Part shown: piece by piece, positions 15,846-23,276 of the stretch
Numbering within the stretch: position 1 is the first letter of the stretch
Layout of the letters: every line of letters begins with the position of its first letter
IMG/VR virus record: IMGVR_UViG_3300025872_000208
Coordinates: 1-30,313 of that record
Strand: one strand, 5' to 3'
From: a virus
Length of the DNA: 30,313 nt
The notes under the pieces: generated by a model
What the model saw: only the letters and a program-made list of their open reading frames with translations
What the model was told of the DNA's origin: nothing
Database searches by the model: none
Made by a program: the position numbers and the translations under genes

Positions 15846-16220
15846 ATGGCTGACGAAATTCAGATGACGGCTCGACTGTATGCCTCAAAGAACGGGGCCT
15901 ACCTTCCGAGCGTAACCTACACCAAGTCTGCGACGATGGTTGGAACCGACATGGGTTCTCAGACCCAATCCATCGGAACCAGTTCTTCCGAGACGCTTGA
16001 CGTTCCGGTTGATGTCACAAGTCCTTACAAAGTGTTGATTTCAAACCTCGACAACACCAACTACGTCGAGCTTTCCTTCACTTCTGGCTTTGCTGCTGGT
16101 GCTGGAACGATGCGGCTTCCTGCCGGTGAGACGATGCTGATTCCGTATATCAATACGAATCTCTATCTGATCGCCAACACCTCAGCCGTCACGATTCAAG
16201 CCACCTTCTGCGAGATCTAA
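15846..16220 (+). CDS. small tail-associated protein, paralogue 1
   Basis: A 124-aa protein with the same framework as the next gene: MADEIQMTARLYASKNGA at the start, GTDMGSQTQ in the middle, SPYKVLISNLD, LIPYINTNLYL, and the closing CEI. It is beta-rich with almost no Lys beyond the first quarter. The leader CTCACAACAAACATG is A/C-rich without Shine-Dalgarno. Likely a small beta-sandwich at the tail tip; function unknown. Confidence 0.6.
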   Translation: MADEIQMTARLYASKNGAYLPSVTYTKSATMVGTDMGSQTQSIGTSSSETLDVPVDVTSPYKVLISNLDNTNYVELSFTSGFAAGAGTMRLPAGETMLIPYINTNLYLIANTSAVTIQATFCEI

Positions 16221-16231
16221 CCAACTGACCT

Positions 16232-16603
16232 ATGGCAAACGAGATCGAAATGTCGGCGCGCCTCTATGCCTCAAAGAATGGCGCGTCGATTAACAATCAA
16301 CTATGGCAAACCACCTGCAACATGACTGGCACGGATATGGGCCAGCAGACGCAGGAGGTTGGGCCGTCTTCTGAATTGTTGGATATCACCGCTGACTTGT
16401 CTCTGCCTTACAAGATCCTGATTTACAACATGGATCTTGTAAACGATATCGGTGTGGGAGATGTAGCGTCTCACGTTGGAACCTATTGGATGCGAGTCCC
16501 TCCCGGTCAGTTCATACTGATACCATACGTCAGCACCGCATTATACGTTCGTTCATACAACACGAGCGTTGTGAAAATCTTCGCTCAATACTGCGAAATA
16601 TAA
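16232..16603 (+). CDS. small tail-associated protein, paralogue 2
   Basis: A 123-aa protein clearly related to the preceding one: MANEIEMSARLYASKNGA, GTDMGQQTQ, LPYKILIYNMD, LIPYVSTALYV and CEI are shared at matching positions, while the stretches between differ widely. This is a tandem duplication followed by divergence. The leader is CTAACCAACTGACCTATG. The two copies could form a hetero-oligomeric layer of the tail tip or have diverged in ligand binding; this is inference. Confidence 0.6.
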   Translation: MANEIEMSARLYASKNGASINNQLWQTTCNMTGTDMGQQTQEVGPSSELLDITADLSLPYKILIYNMDLVNDIGVGDVASHVGTYWMRVPPGQFILIPYVSTALYVRSYNTSVVKIFAQYCEI

Positions 16604-16605
16604 CC

Positions 16606-16818
16606 ATGCCGATTGATTTACCGGGAAAGGTAAGCGAAACAGGTCTAAAGGCGGACCATGCCAAAGCGATCAATCGTTTGATTGATGCGGTCAAACGCAT
16701 TCAACTTGTCGCTGGTCCCGGTCAGCGTGTCGAGCAGAACGCGAATGGAACGACACTGAAGATCAAATCACCGTCTCAACTCAGCACAGCAACCTCCGAA
16801 GAATCTTGGTTTTATTGA
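16606..16818 (+). CDS. small tail-region protein
   Basis: A 70-aa protein from the ATG at 16606 (leader TATAACC), beginning MPIDLPGKVSETGLKADHAK, with one amphipathic helix (AINRLIDAVKRIQLVAG) and an aromatic end (ESWFY). Residues 33-54 (QLVAGPGQRVEQNANGTTLK) recur in short phage proteins placed before large tail proteins. Function is unknown; the neighbours suggest an adaptor for the 905-aa protein. Confidence 0.55.
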   Translation: MPIDLPGKVSETGLKADHAKAINRLIDAVKRIQLVAGPGQRVEQNANGTTLKIKSPSQLSTATSEESWFY

Positions 16819-16821
16819 TGT

Positions 16822-19539
16822 ATGCCCGTTGCCAAAGACAGACGGGACAGGATGTTCAACGCTCGCAACCTGAACAGTCTGTATTCGCGGTTCGATCAAA
16901 AGGTTGCTAGAGTTCTCGACAATAAGACTCCGATTGCCGCCGGTTTCGATCTTGAGTCATACGTCGGCATCCCTGCCGGTGTTGTCTACAAGTATTCGGT
17001 TGACCCATCGACGGCGTTCTATGTAACGGCAAACAGCACTCCGCAATCGCAGGTTGAGATTGAGTTGTCGAAGCTGGAGAACAAGTATCTCGACGTTAAT
17101 GGTGGTCAGGTATACGTCGATTCATACGTTGCCGCTTTCGATTCTTCTTTCTGTAACCTAGCGGCTATTCACAAGTCTTTTGAGCTTCACAAGCGGAACA
17201 TCGACGGAGTGGATTATGATGTCCACCTAGGATGGGATGATCCCACCGGAGCATTACTTTCCTATTGCCGAGAGTATTATGACAACGCGAGTTCGATTCC
17301 TTCCCTGCCTCCCGGTCGCATACATAAGCACAAGATCGCTGTTGCCGAGATTCTGTTGGAAGGAATAGCAGAGTTCCGCATTCTGAATACATACCAGCGT
17401 TATGACTGCTGGAGGGTACACAACTGCTTCAGGAAATCGGTTACAGTCTACTTGCAGAATCAAGATGGGTCGTCCCAACGCGAAACAGTTGGCCCAATGG
17501 GTTGCAGGTCGTTCCGCAGAAAAGGCGATGGAACTTGGCAAACAACATGGCCTGACGGGTCTCCATGCTCATATTTCTTCCCGTACTTCAGGGGTGATGT
17601 TCCTTACTTTGCCGGTGGTCCTCCGATCTACGGATACCCTCCGGCATTGTCGATGTCTTTGGAGCGATCCGCGAAAGCCAACAACATCGCAAACCCGTTC
17701 CTGTTGACCCAATGGTTCCGAGCATTGGGTGGTTGGCTTGACCCGTTTCTCGGTCTGGATATCCGACAAGCATACCCAGAATATGCAGATCCTACGGATG
17801 CCAACTCGGCGATTGGCGATCTGATATTCACTTGGGGAAGGGCTAGGGTCGTCTCGTACAACTCGACCACAAACCAAGTCATTCAAGATTACTTTAAGAT
17901 CTTTCGCAACTCGACGCAGTTCCTTCTGGATCTGGAGTCTATTGGTCTGAATGTTGCCTTTGACGGTATTGATTTAATCCTCAGCACTAAGGAGCAAAAC
18001 ACAACGATTCGGATCTATCCGATTGATTGCAATGTGTTCTTTGGATCAACCGATCCATGGTGGGAGATCACAGATTCGGACACCTATATTTCGACTGCAT
18101 ACCCTGCAACGTACTATACCCAAGACATCGTTTCTCCAACCTCTGCAACAACGTGGGCCATTGGGAATGTCCCCAGTTGGCTTGAGACCATCAGCGTCTT
18201 GCGGCGTCGGATAGCGGTGGAGGAGGGGTTTTTGAATGCTTACGATGATGTGGCGTTCATCAGCGAGGAAAAGGTTGGTCTGGTATCTCTGACTCCGCTT
18301 GGGTTGATGGTTCCAGTCACGACTGCTGTTGGAATAGATGGAATTGACGCTCTAGCCCTTAGCGATGTTGTCAATTACGAGAGAACCGCCAACATCATCG
18401 AACTAAGAACTCAAGTCAGACCTGCCAACTTTGGTTCTGGTGTGTGGTCGAACACCAATTATTGCAGCGCAATCAAGACGTATCACATTGCGTTACCCAG
18501 CAATTCTTCTGGGATGTATGGTCATGTTTTTCCGCAACTTTCGACCACATCGTCAGGGTCTAATCCTGCGGTCAACTGCTCATACGTTCCGTCTCAGGGT
18601 CCATGGGGGTTCTCAAGCTCTGTCTATGACCGAGAGTTGGAAAGGGTATTCACAACAAACCCTGCGACTCCGGCGAGGACTCAGGCATTTGGTTCTGATT
18701 TCTGGATCAACAAATGGGGCGGTGCTGGTGGTGTCGATGCTTCAGTGCGAATCTTGGGCAGACCGGAGACCACCACGCAAAGCACGGGAGCCGTTGATGA
18801 CGTATTCGGAGACCTGAACAACCCGCAGATGGCTTGTCTGGCTCCTTGGGTCACGTCCGCTGCTGCATATTACAGCACTGAGGCGGAGATCGCCGATATT
18901 CGGTGGACGTATGAAACGGTTTTTAACTGGCCGTACTCTCCGACGTATGACGCAATCAATTACGATGGAATCGGCCCATTTTATCACAAGATTCCAAAGA
19001 GCGCGTTCCTTTGGAATTTGCTGGAGTTCCATGTCCGCGCATGGACGCGAGCAGTTCCGCTGTGCCATGGCGAGGAGCAATGTCCAATTTATGGCTTTGA
19101 TGCCGCAGGAAACATTGAGACAACCACTCTTGGTGTGCTGATGCCGAAGGATCTGACGCTGACCTGCACCACCGATGAAGGCCCGTCATTCTTCATCACC
19201 GAGGAGCAGTTCGACGAATTTTTGGCGAACGGAATCTCCGCGAAGAAGCTTTATGATGGCGTCTATACGATGACCTATTACTGGGTTGTGAGTGCGGTCG
19301 AGCTTGCGGCTTACTGCAATCGGATGGGCTTCAGTTCCTACAACTTTGATTGCTTGAACCAAGTTCTCGACGGTCAGGGAGGTCTTGTGACCGCCGCCAC
19401 CAAGTGGAACTCGCAGCGGAACTATGGTCCCGGCGAGACCGTCCAGATCGCATCTTACTACGACACGGCAGCGTCGAAGGAGTTCTACCGACAGGTCCGA
19501 TACGTCAACCTACGCTTGCCCAACGAACTCTCCGCTTGA
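16822..19539 (+). CDS. large tail protein, candidate tail tip/host-recognition protein
   Basis: At 905 aa, the largest protein in the window. It starts four bases after the preceding stop. It is rich in Tyr, Trp, Asn and Ser, has scattered cysteines, and shows no collagen-like or S74 motifs. The N-terminal segment (FNARNLNSLYSRFDQKVARV) is likely structural. The rest looks like a globular beta-rich architecture with aromatic patches (YFFPYFRGDVPYFAGGPPIY), consistent with sugar or receptor contact. As the last and longest structural gene it is a good candidate for the tail tip or receptor-binding protein, but I recognise no family. Confidence 0.55.
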   Translation: MPVAKDRRDRMFNARNLNSLYSRFDQKVARVLDNKTPIAAGFDLESYVGIPAGVVYKYSVDPSTAFYVTANSTPQSQVEIELSKLENKYLDVNGGQVYVDSYVAAFDSSFCNLAAIHKSFELHKRNIDGVDYDVHLGWDDPTGALLSYCREYYDNASSIPSLPPGRIHKHKIAVAEILLEGIAEFRILNTYQRYDCWRVHNCFRKSVTVYLQNQDGSSQRETVGPMGCRSFRRKGDGTWQTTWPDGSPCSYFFPYFRGDVPYFAGGPPIYGYPPALSMSLERSAKANNIANPFLLTQWFRALGGWLDPFLGLDIRQAYPEYADPTDANSAIGDLIFTWGRARVVSYNSTTNQVIQDYFKIFRNSTQFLLDLESIGLNVAFDGIDLILSTKEQNTTIRIYPIDCNVFFGSTDPWWEITDSDTYISTAYPATYYTQDIVSPTSATTWAIGNVPSWLETISVLRRRIAVEEGFLNAYDDVAFISEEKVGLVSLTPLGLMVPVTTAVGIDGIDALALSDVVNYERTANIIELRTQVRPANFGSGVWSNTNYCSAIKTYHIALPSNSSGMYGHVFPQLSTTSSGSNPAVNCSYVPSQGPWGFSSSVYDRELERVFTTNPATPARTQAFGSDFWINKWGGAGGVDASVRILGRPETTTQSTGAVDDVFGDLNNPQMACLAPWVTSAAAYYSTEAEIADIRWTYETVFNWPYSPTYDAINYDGIGPFYHKIPKSAFLWNLLEFHVRAWTRAVPLCHGEEQCPIYGFDAAGNIETTTLGVLMPKDLTLTCTTDEGPSFFITEEQFDEFLANGISAKKLYDGVYTMTYYWVVSAVELAAYCNRMGFSSYNFDCLNQVLDGQGGLVTAATKWNSQRNYGPGETVQIASYYDTAASKEFYRQVRYVNLRLPNELSA

Positions 19540-19563
19540 CGGAAACCCAACGTTGGGTTTAAC
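19536..19563 (+). promoter_or_regulatory. early promoter with palindromic operator, site 1
   Basis: AAACCCAACGTTGGGTTT at 19543-19560 is a perfect 18-bp palindrome immediately after the last tail gene. It sits between TTGACG (19536-19541) and TTTAAC (19558-19563), 16 bp apart, which fit sigma-70-type -35 and -10 boxes. Related palindromes occur at 22770 and 29381. The layout suggests an operator for a dimeric regulator that controls the recombination operon starting at 19577. Promoter activity is inferred. Confidence 0.6.
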
Positions 19564-19576
19564 GTCTCCGCAGTCG

Positions 19577-19786
19577 ATGAAATGCCCGTCCTGTCAGCAT
19601 ATTTTTGCCGTTAGCTTGCGCGAGATCGCGCAGGAGATGGGGCGGAAATCTTCACCGGCAAAGGCCCAAACCGCTCGCGTAAATGGAAAGCGCGGGGGGA
19701 GGCCAAGGAAGACATATGAAACAAGAGTTGATCCCAAGTCAGAAGCAGTCCGCGCTCGCAATAATGGCGAGCAAATTCAACGTTGA
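19577..19786 (+). CDS. small CxxC / AT-hook-like basic protein
   Basis: A 69-aa protein from the ATG at 19577, the first ATG after the promoter/operator. The N-terminus has MKCPSCQHIF, one CxxC pair able to form half of a zinc knuckle. The middle has ARVNGKRGGRPRKTYETR, an AT-hook-like GRPRK core flanked by basic residues. It is probably a small DNA-binding protein. Its last 71 bp overlap the start of the annealing-protein gene in another frame. Function is not known, but leading the recombination operon suggests a regulatory or accessory role. Confidence 0.55.
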   Translation: MKCPSCQHIFAVSLREIAQEMGRKSSPAKAQTARVNGKRGGRPRKTYETRVDPKSEAVRARNNGEQIQR

Positions 19787-20378
19787 ACCGGTTCGTTTGC
19801 TGGAGACGCTGAAGGCTACGTTGATGCCAAAAGCGTCGAACGAAGAGCTTCTCTCCTTCGTAGTCACGGCTAACCAGTACGGGTTGAATCCGTTCACTCG
19901 CGAGATCTACGCATTCCCTGCTCGCAATGGTGGCATTCAGCCGGTGGTCAGTGTCGATGGCTGGATTAAGATGATGAACAGCCATCCGAGCTTCGATGGC
20001 ATTCAATTCACGACCGAAGACAAAGACGGAAAGCCGTGGAGCGTGACCGCAACCATTCACGTCAAAGATCGCGCCCATCCCGTGGAGGTCACCGAATACT
20101 TCTCGGAGTGTTCACGCAACACCGAGCCGTGGAAGGTCAACCCCCGTCGAATGCTCCGACACAAAGCTCTGATCCAATGCGCTCGCGTTGCTTTCGGATT
20201 CTCTGGTATCAGCGACGAGGAAGAAGCCATACCGCAAGTCGCGCTCAACGTCACGCCGTCTCGACCAATCTTCCGGTCAAAGCTGGAGCCGACTGTCGAG
20301 CCTCCGACAGTGATCCCAAGCGTTAGCGTCGAAACCAACGCCCAAACCACCACCGAGGAAGGAGCGACCAATGAATGA
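19716..20378 (+). CDS. RecT/Bet-family single-strand annealing protein
   Basis: A 220-aa recombinase. Its core (FVVTANQYGLNPFTREIYAF, IQPVVSVDGWIKMMN, the CSRNTEPWKVNPRRMLRHKA segment and IQCARVAFGFSGI) matches the Bet/RecT family. These proteins anneal complementary single strands made by a partner exonuclease. The C-terminal 45 residues are low-complexity and probably flexible. The ATG at 19716 follows AAGGAAG at good spacing; an ATG at 19683 would add 11 residues. The next gene encodes a nuclease, as in RecE/RecT and Exo/Bet pairs, and overlaps by 8 bp. Confidence 0.85.
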   Translation: MKQELIPSQKQSALAIMASKFNVEPVRLLETLKATLMPKASNEELLSFVVTANQYGLNPFTREIYAFPARNGGIQPVVSVDGWIKMMNSHPSFDGIQFTTEDKDGKPWSVTATIHVKDRAHPVEVTEYFSECSRNTEPWKVNPRRMLRHKALIQCARVAFGFSGISDEEEAIPQVALNVTPSRPIFRSKLEPTVEPPTVIPSVSVETNAQTTTEEGATNE

Positions 20379-21474
20379 CGAACGATTGGGTTTGCCTTCC
20401 GCATCCTCCGCGAGCCGGTATGCCGCTTGTCTCGGAAGTTGGCAGTTGGAGAAGCAGATTGCCGAAGGACCGGCAACCAATGACGCGACGATTGGTAACC
20501 GCATCCACGCTGCTCTTGCAAAGGATCACGTCAAAGACCTAACCGAGGATGAGATGGAGATCGTTTTGCGATGCTCCGCTCAAGAGGAGGATTTGGTCAA
20601 AGTCACGTTTGCTGGCTCCGAGGAAGAACCAAACGTCTTCCGCGAGAAGCGTCTCTGGTCAATCGACGAGAACGGCAAGAAGCTTTGGAGCGGAAAGCCG
20701 GATGTCATTTACACCAACGGTCCAGTTGGTCTGATCATCGACTACAAGACGGGTCGCGGCGCAGTCGAGAACGCTGCCGAGAACCTTCAGTTGCGGTGCT
20801 TGGTCGCTCTGCTCGACGAGAACTTTGGGTTCACGTTTGAGAAGATCACGGTTGCAATCATCCAACCGCTTGCAGGTGTCCCAAGTGTTGCAGTCTACGA
20901 ATCTGGGGACATTCGGAATGCAATCGCTGAATCAGCGGCTTTGATGGATGACATCCAGAAGCTTGGTCAACCGCGCACTCCTTCCGAGTCCGCTTGCCGG
21001 TACTGCAAAGGAAAGCCCTATTGCGCCGAAGCGCGGGAGTTGGCCGTCGCTGGTCCTCTTGCGAATGCGCCAGAAGGCATAACGCCAGACGCTATAGCCG
21101 CCACACTGACCAACCAGACGCTTGCAGCGTTCTTGGATCGTGCAGCGCAAGCGGAGGCCGTAATCGAAGCTTGCCGCAATGAGGCACGACGGAGGCTTGC
21201 AGAAGGTGATACGGTCGAAGGGTGGACGCTCAAAGAAGGTGCAGTGCGTGAGACAATCAAAGACACCGAGACCGTTTACCTTCGATTTATCGAAAGTGGC
21301 GGGACTTACGAGGACATCATGCCAGCAATCACGATCAACAAGACGAAGCTCAAAGATGCGTTGAAAGTGGCAACCGAAACCAAAGGAAAGGAACTGGACG
21401 CAAAGCTGACCGCTCTGCTCGACGGATGTATCGAATCGAAAGCCTCACAACCCACACTGACCCGAATCAAATGA
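20371..21474 (+). CDS. Cas4/AddB-like PD-(D/E)XK exonuclease (DUF2800-like)
   Basis: A 367-aa nuclease. It has a RecB-type core: His46 (GNRIHAAL), Asp111 (SGKPDVIY), Asp124-Tyr-Lys126 (IIDYKTGRG) and the later helix NLQLRCLVALL. Cys20 (RYAACLGSW) near the N-terminus plus Cys209, Cys212 and Cys218 (ACRYCKGKPYC) after the core match the four-cysteine arrangement that holds a 4Fe-4S cluster in AddB and Cas4. The opening LPSASSASRYAACLGSW resembles DUF2800 phage nucleases. It probably resects DNA ends for the annealing protein encoded just upstream. The remaining C-terminal 140 residues are helical and less conserved. Confidence 0.82.
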   Translation: MNDERLGLPSASSASRYAACLGSWQLEKQIAEGPATNDATIGNRIHAALAKDHVKDLTEDEMEIVLRCSAQEEDLVKVTFAGSEEEPNVFREKRLWSIDENGKKLWSGKPDVIYTNGPVGLIIDYKTGRGAVENAAENLQLRCLVALLDENFGFTFEKITVAIIQPLAGVPSVAVYESGDIRNAIAESAALMDDIQKLGQPRTPSESACRYCKGKPYCAEARELAVAGPLANAPEGITPDAIAATLTNQTLAAFLDRAAQAEAVIEACRNEARRRLAEGDTVEGWTLKEGAVRETIKDTETVYLRFIESGGTYEDIMPAITINKTKLKDALKVATETKGKELDAKLTALLDGCIESKASQPTLTRIK

Positions 21475-21905
21475 ACCAGACTCACCCAATGGAACTAGTC
21501 CGAGAGTTCATGCGGACATTCCAGCAGTACGTTCCAGCTACTCCAGTCATGCCAGATCCGGTGACGCAGAATTTGCGTTATAGGCTGATCGACGAGGAGT
21601 CCCAAGAATTGGCCGAAGCGACGAACAAAACCGAGTATCTCGACGCTGTTGGAGACCTGCTGTATGTCGTCTACGGGGCTGCACTTGCTGCTGGCTTCAG
21701 TCCGCATCAAGTCGATGCAGCGTTCTCGGAAATCCACAGGTCCAACATGAGCAAGTGTTGGAGCGACGACGAGATCCACTCTATCCCCGCTGACTGCCGC
21801 TCATCTCGGGTTGGAGACAATCGACACATTGTCCGTCGCACTGACGGTAAGATCGTCAAGAGTCCGTCCTACTCACCGGCACGACTGGAGGGGTACACGC
21901 GATGA
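21471..21905 (+). CDS. MazG-like nucleotide pyrophosphohydrolase
   Basis: A 144-aa protein from the ATG at 21471 (ATGA overlap with the preceding stop); an in-frame ATG at 21489 is an alternative. It contains the all-alpha NTP pyrophosphohydrolase signature: LIDEESQELAEA (Glu42, Glu43, Glu46) and, after a short helix, YLDAVGDLLYVVYGAALAAG (Asp58, Asp62), the EExxE...D metal-binding set. Phage MazG-like enzymes hydrolyse dNTPs or modified nucleotides, or lower (p)ppGpp-related signals. The C-terminal 50 residues (SDDEIHSIPADCRSSRVGDN) are an extension. Its place in the recombination operon suggests nucleotide-pool control. Confidence 0.75.
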   Translation: MNQTHPMELVREFMRTFQQYVPATPVMPDPVTQNLRYRLIDEESQELAEATNKTEYLDAVGDLLYVVYGAALAAGFSPHQVDAAFSEIHRSNMSKCWSDDEIHSIPADCRSSRVGDNRHIVRRTDGKIVKSPSYSPARLEGYTR

Positions 21906-22222
21906 GACATCTATGGGCGAGGGGTTTCGGCAAGCTGTACCGCGATGCCGAAGTGATTACCACGGATGATGGCAGGAGGTTTCTCCTAGCGGTCATTGAG
22001 TTTGATCAGCGCACGTTGGGCAACGGCAAGCCATATGCACAGCGGGTCCAATTCCGGTCATTCGACAATGAAGACATTGAGATCGCTGACCAGTTACTCG
22101 CGGGTACATACGTCATGTTCGACGGCGATTGCGATGCGGTGGCTGACAAGTCGCAAACCGGATGGTGGTACGCCAATCCACGGGTCACCGGACGCATCAA
22201 CGAAATCCACCATGCATCTTGA
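21902..22222 (+). CDS. small OB-fold-like protein, possible ssDNA-binding accessory
   Basis: A 106-aa protein, ATGA-coupled to the gene before. The pattern of strands (FLLAVIEFDQRTLGNGKPYA, QRVQFRSF, TYVMFDGDCDAV, WWYANPRVTGRINEI) fits an OB-fold of the SSB or PriB kind. Lying between nuclease and resolvase genes, it could protect or load single strands. A separate SSB-like protein is encoded at 29454, so this one may have a special role. The assignment is tentative. Confidence 0.45.
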   Translation: MRHLWARGFGKLYRDAEVITTDDGRRFLLAVIEFDQRTLGNGKPYAQRVQFRSFDNEDIEIADQLLAGTYVMFDGDCDAVADKSQTGWWYANPRVTGRINEIHHAS

Positions 22223-22634
22223 TTTCCACGTCACCGGAATCCCGAAGGCTCAACCGCGAGTCAAAGCGTTCCGTCGCGGGACTCACGCTGGAGTCTACAC
22301 TCCAGATTCCGCAGACGGTTGGAAACAATCGGTGCGTCTAGAAGCCATCGCAAACGCTCCACGTTGCCTTATGACGGGTCCGATTAGGTTGCAGCTAGAC
22401 TTCTTCCTACCGCGACCCAAAGCGCATCTAGACCGACACGGCATTCCGAAGCCGAAATCTCCGGTTTGGCATCCCAAGAAGCCAGACTTGGACAACCTCA
22501 TCAAAGCGGTGACCGATGCGATCACCGACACTCAACGGGTCTGGCTCGACGACTCGCAAGTCTACCAGATTACAGCGACGAAGACTTACGCTCTCCAGCA
22601 CTCTGGATGCAGCGTGAGAATCAACGCTGACTGA
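22212..22634 (+). CDS. rusA: RusA-like Holliday junction resolvase
   Basis: A 140-aa protein, the usual length of RusA. It begins HLDFHVTGIPKAQPRVKAF and carries the catalytic block WHPKKPDLDNLIKAVTDAI (Asp92, Asp94) followed by WLDDSQVYQI (Asp113 or Asp114), matching the three essential acids of RusA. RusA cleaves Holliday junctions as a dimer, resolving recombination or replication intermediates before packaging. The ATG at 22212 overlaps the previous gene by 11 bp. It is the last gene of the recombination operon; a long structured region follows. Confidence 0.88.
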   Translation: MHLDFHVTGIPKAQPRVKAFRRGTHAGVYTPDSADGWKQSVRLEAIANAPRCLMTGPIRLQLDFFLPRPKAHLDRHGIPKPKSPVWHPKKPDLDNLIKAVTDAITDTQRVWLDDSQVYQITATKTYALQHSGCSVRINAD

Positions 22635-22716
22635 CCTTCGGAAAATGCGGCATGGTGCGCGGAGAGAGTCCGCGACGGGTTTGGTTCACCTCAAGAAACA
22701 CCGCATTTTCCTAAGG
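22635..22716 (+). ncRNA. long nested hairpin downstream of rusA
   Basis: CCTTCGGAAAATGCGG (22635-22650) pairs with CCGCATTTTCCTAAGG (22701-22716) over 16 bp with one mismatch. Inside the 50-nt loop, CGCGGA/TCCGCG (22658-22663 with 22669-22674) forms a second perfect stem, and GGTG/CACC (22654-22657 with 22687-22690) can pair around it. No U-tract follows directly. It could be a structured RNA, a terminator-like element or a cruciform linked to replication. I do not match it to a known RNA family. Confidence 0.5.
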
Positions 22717-22761
22717 ATTTCGATGGTTTTGAATCATCCAAAAGATTTTTGCATTTTTCTG

Positions 22762-22789
22762 TTGCGGAGAACCGAGCGTTGGGTTTAAC
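22762..22789 (+). promoter_or_regulatory. early promoter with operator, site 2
   Basis: AACCGAGCGTTGGGTTT at 22770-22786 is the site 1 palindrome with two changes in its left half; GCGTTGGGTTTAAC (22776-22789) keeps the right half. TTGCGG (22762-22767) and TTTAAC (22784-22789) flank it with the same 16-bp spacing as at site 1. The T-rich stretch just upstream could act as an UP-like element. It should drive the gene at 22836 and the small-gene operon that follows. Confidence 0.55.
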
Positions 22790-22835
22790 TCTCTCCATCG
22801 ACGGCGATCAAGCCGCGAGAAACTGAACGAATAAA

Positions 22836-23105
22836 ATGAGCGCAACCACCACAACTATCGACACCGAAAAAGCACTTCGTAACATTGTTGAGAAATGCAA
22901 GAAAGACAAGAATTTTCAAATCACATTGGTCATGTGCGCCCCATTGGTCTATATTCGCATGAAAGGGAGTCTGCATTTTGTTGGGTCTGTTCCTTCATTT
23001 ATGTTGGACGCTTCTTGTAATTCTGATCCTAGTTTGACCGATCAGATCACATTTCACTCAAAAGCAGTTCTTACTGTTCATGGAGATGTAATTTATCTCC
23101 GTTAA
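22836..23105 (+). CDS. AT-rich hypothetical early protein
   Basis: An 89-aa protein, MSATTTTIDTEKALRNIVEK at the start, with a helix-strand pattern (FQITLVMCAPLVYIRM, LTVHGDVIYLR). The gene is visibly more AT-rich than its neighbours and stands alone between two non-coding regions, which suggests recent acquisition. It is the first gene after operator site 2, so probably expressed early. The leader GAACGAATAAAATG has no Shine-Dalgarno. No family is recognised; a host-takeover role is possible but unsupported. Confidence 0.55.
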   Translation: MSATTTTIDTEKALRNIVEKCKKDKNFQITLVMCAPLVYIRMKGSLHFVGSVPSFMLDASCNSDPSLTDQITFHSKAVLTVHGDVIYLR

Positions 23106-23168
23106 TTAAACAAGATGAAATGTTCATGTATATTTATATACAATAATTAATCTCAAATAAATTTTCAA
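23106..23168 (+). other. AT-rich island with palindromes
   Basis: This stretch is strongly AT-rich. It contains TGTATATTTATATACA (23127-23142; 7-bp arms, 2-bp spacer) as well as TTAATTAA. It looks like a duplex-opening or promoter region in a genome that is otherwise near 50% GC. No gene is visible in it. Confidence 0.45.
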
Positions 23169-23193
23169 GAGGGGCGCGACTCTCCAACGCGCA
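23169..23193 (+). repeat. GC hairpin repeat, copy 1
   Basis: GAGGGGCGCGACTCTCC followed by AACGCGCA. GCGCG can pair with CGCGC around a 9-nt loop. A second copy of the same design lies at 23251. The spacing of about 82 bp and conservation of GAGGGGCGCGACTC suggest a functional pair (RNA leader element, or protein-binding site). Confidence 0.5.
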
Positions 23194-23250
23194 TCCTTTG
23201 GGTCCGGTTGAACCTCATCAACCCAGTCGTCCGGTACGGAATACTCGGAG

Positions 23251-23276
23251 GAGGGGCGCGACTCCTAAAACGCGCA
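23251..23276 (+). repeat. GC hairpin repeat, copy 2
   Basis: GAGGGGCGCGACTCC followed by TAAAACGCGCA, with GCGCG and CGCGC arms around a 10-nt loop. It ends 14 bases before the ATG at 23291. The loop sequence differs from copy 1 while both arms and the GAGGG lead are kept, which argues for selection on the stem. Confidence 0.5.

Noticed and set aside
22635-22716. The structured element as a tRNA or a hammerhead ribozyme.
   Set aside because: No anticodon arm or T-arm consensus is present, and the hammerhead core CUGAUGA...GAAA is missing.
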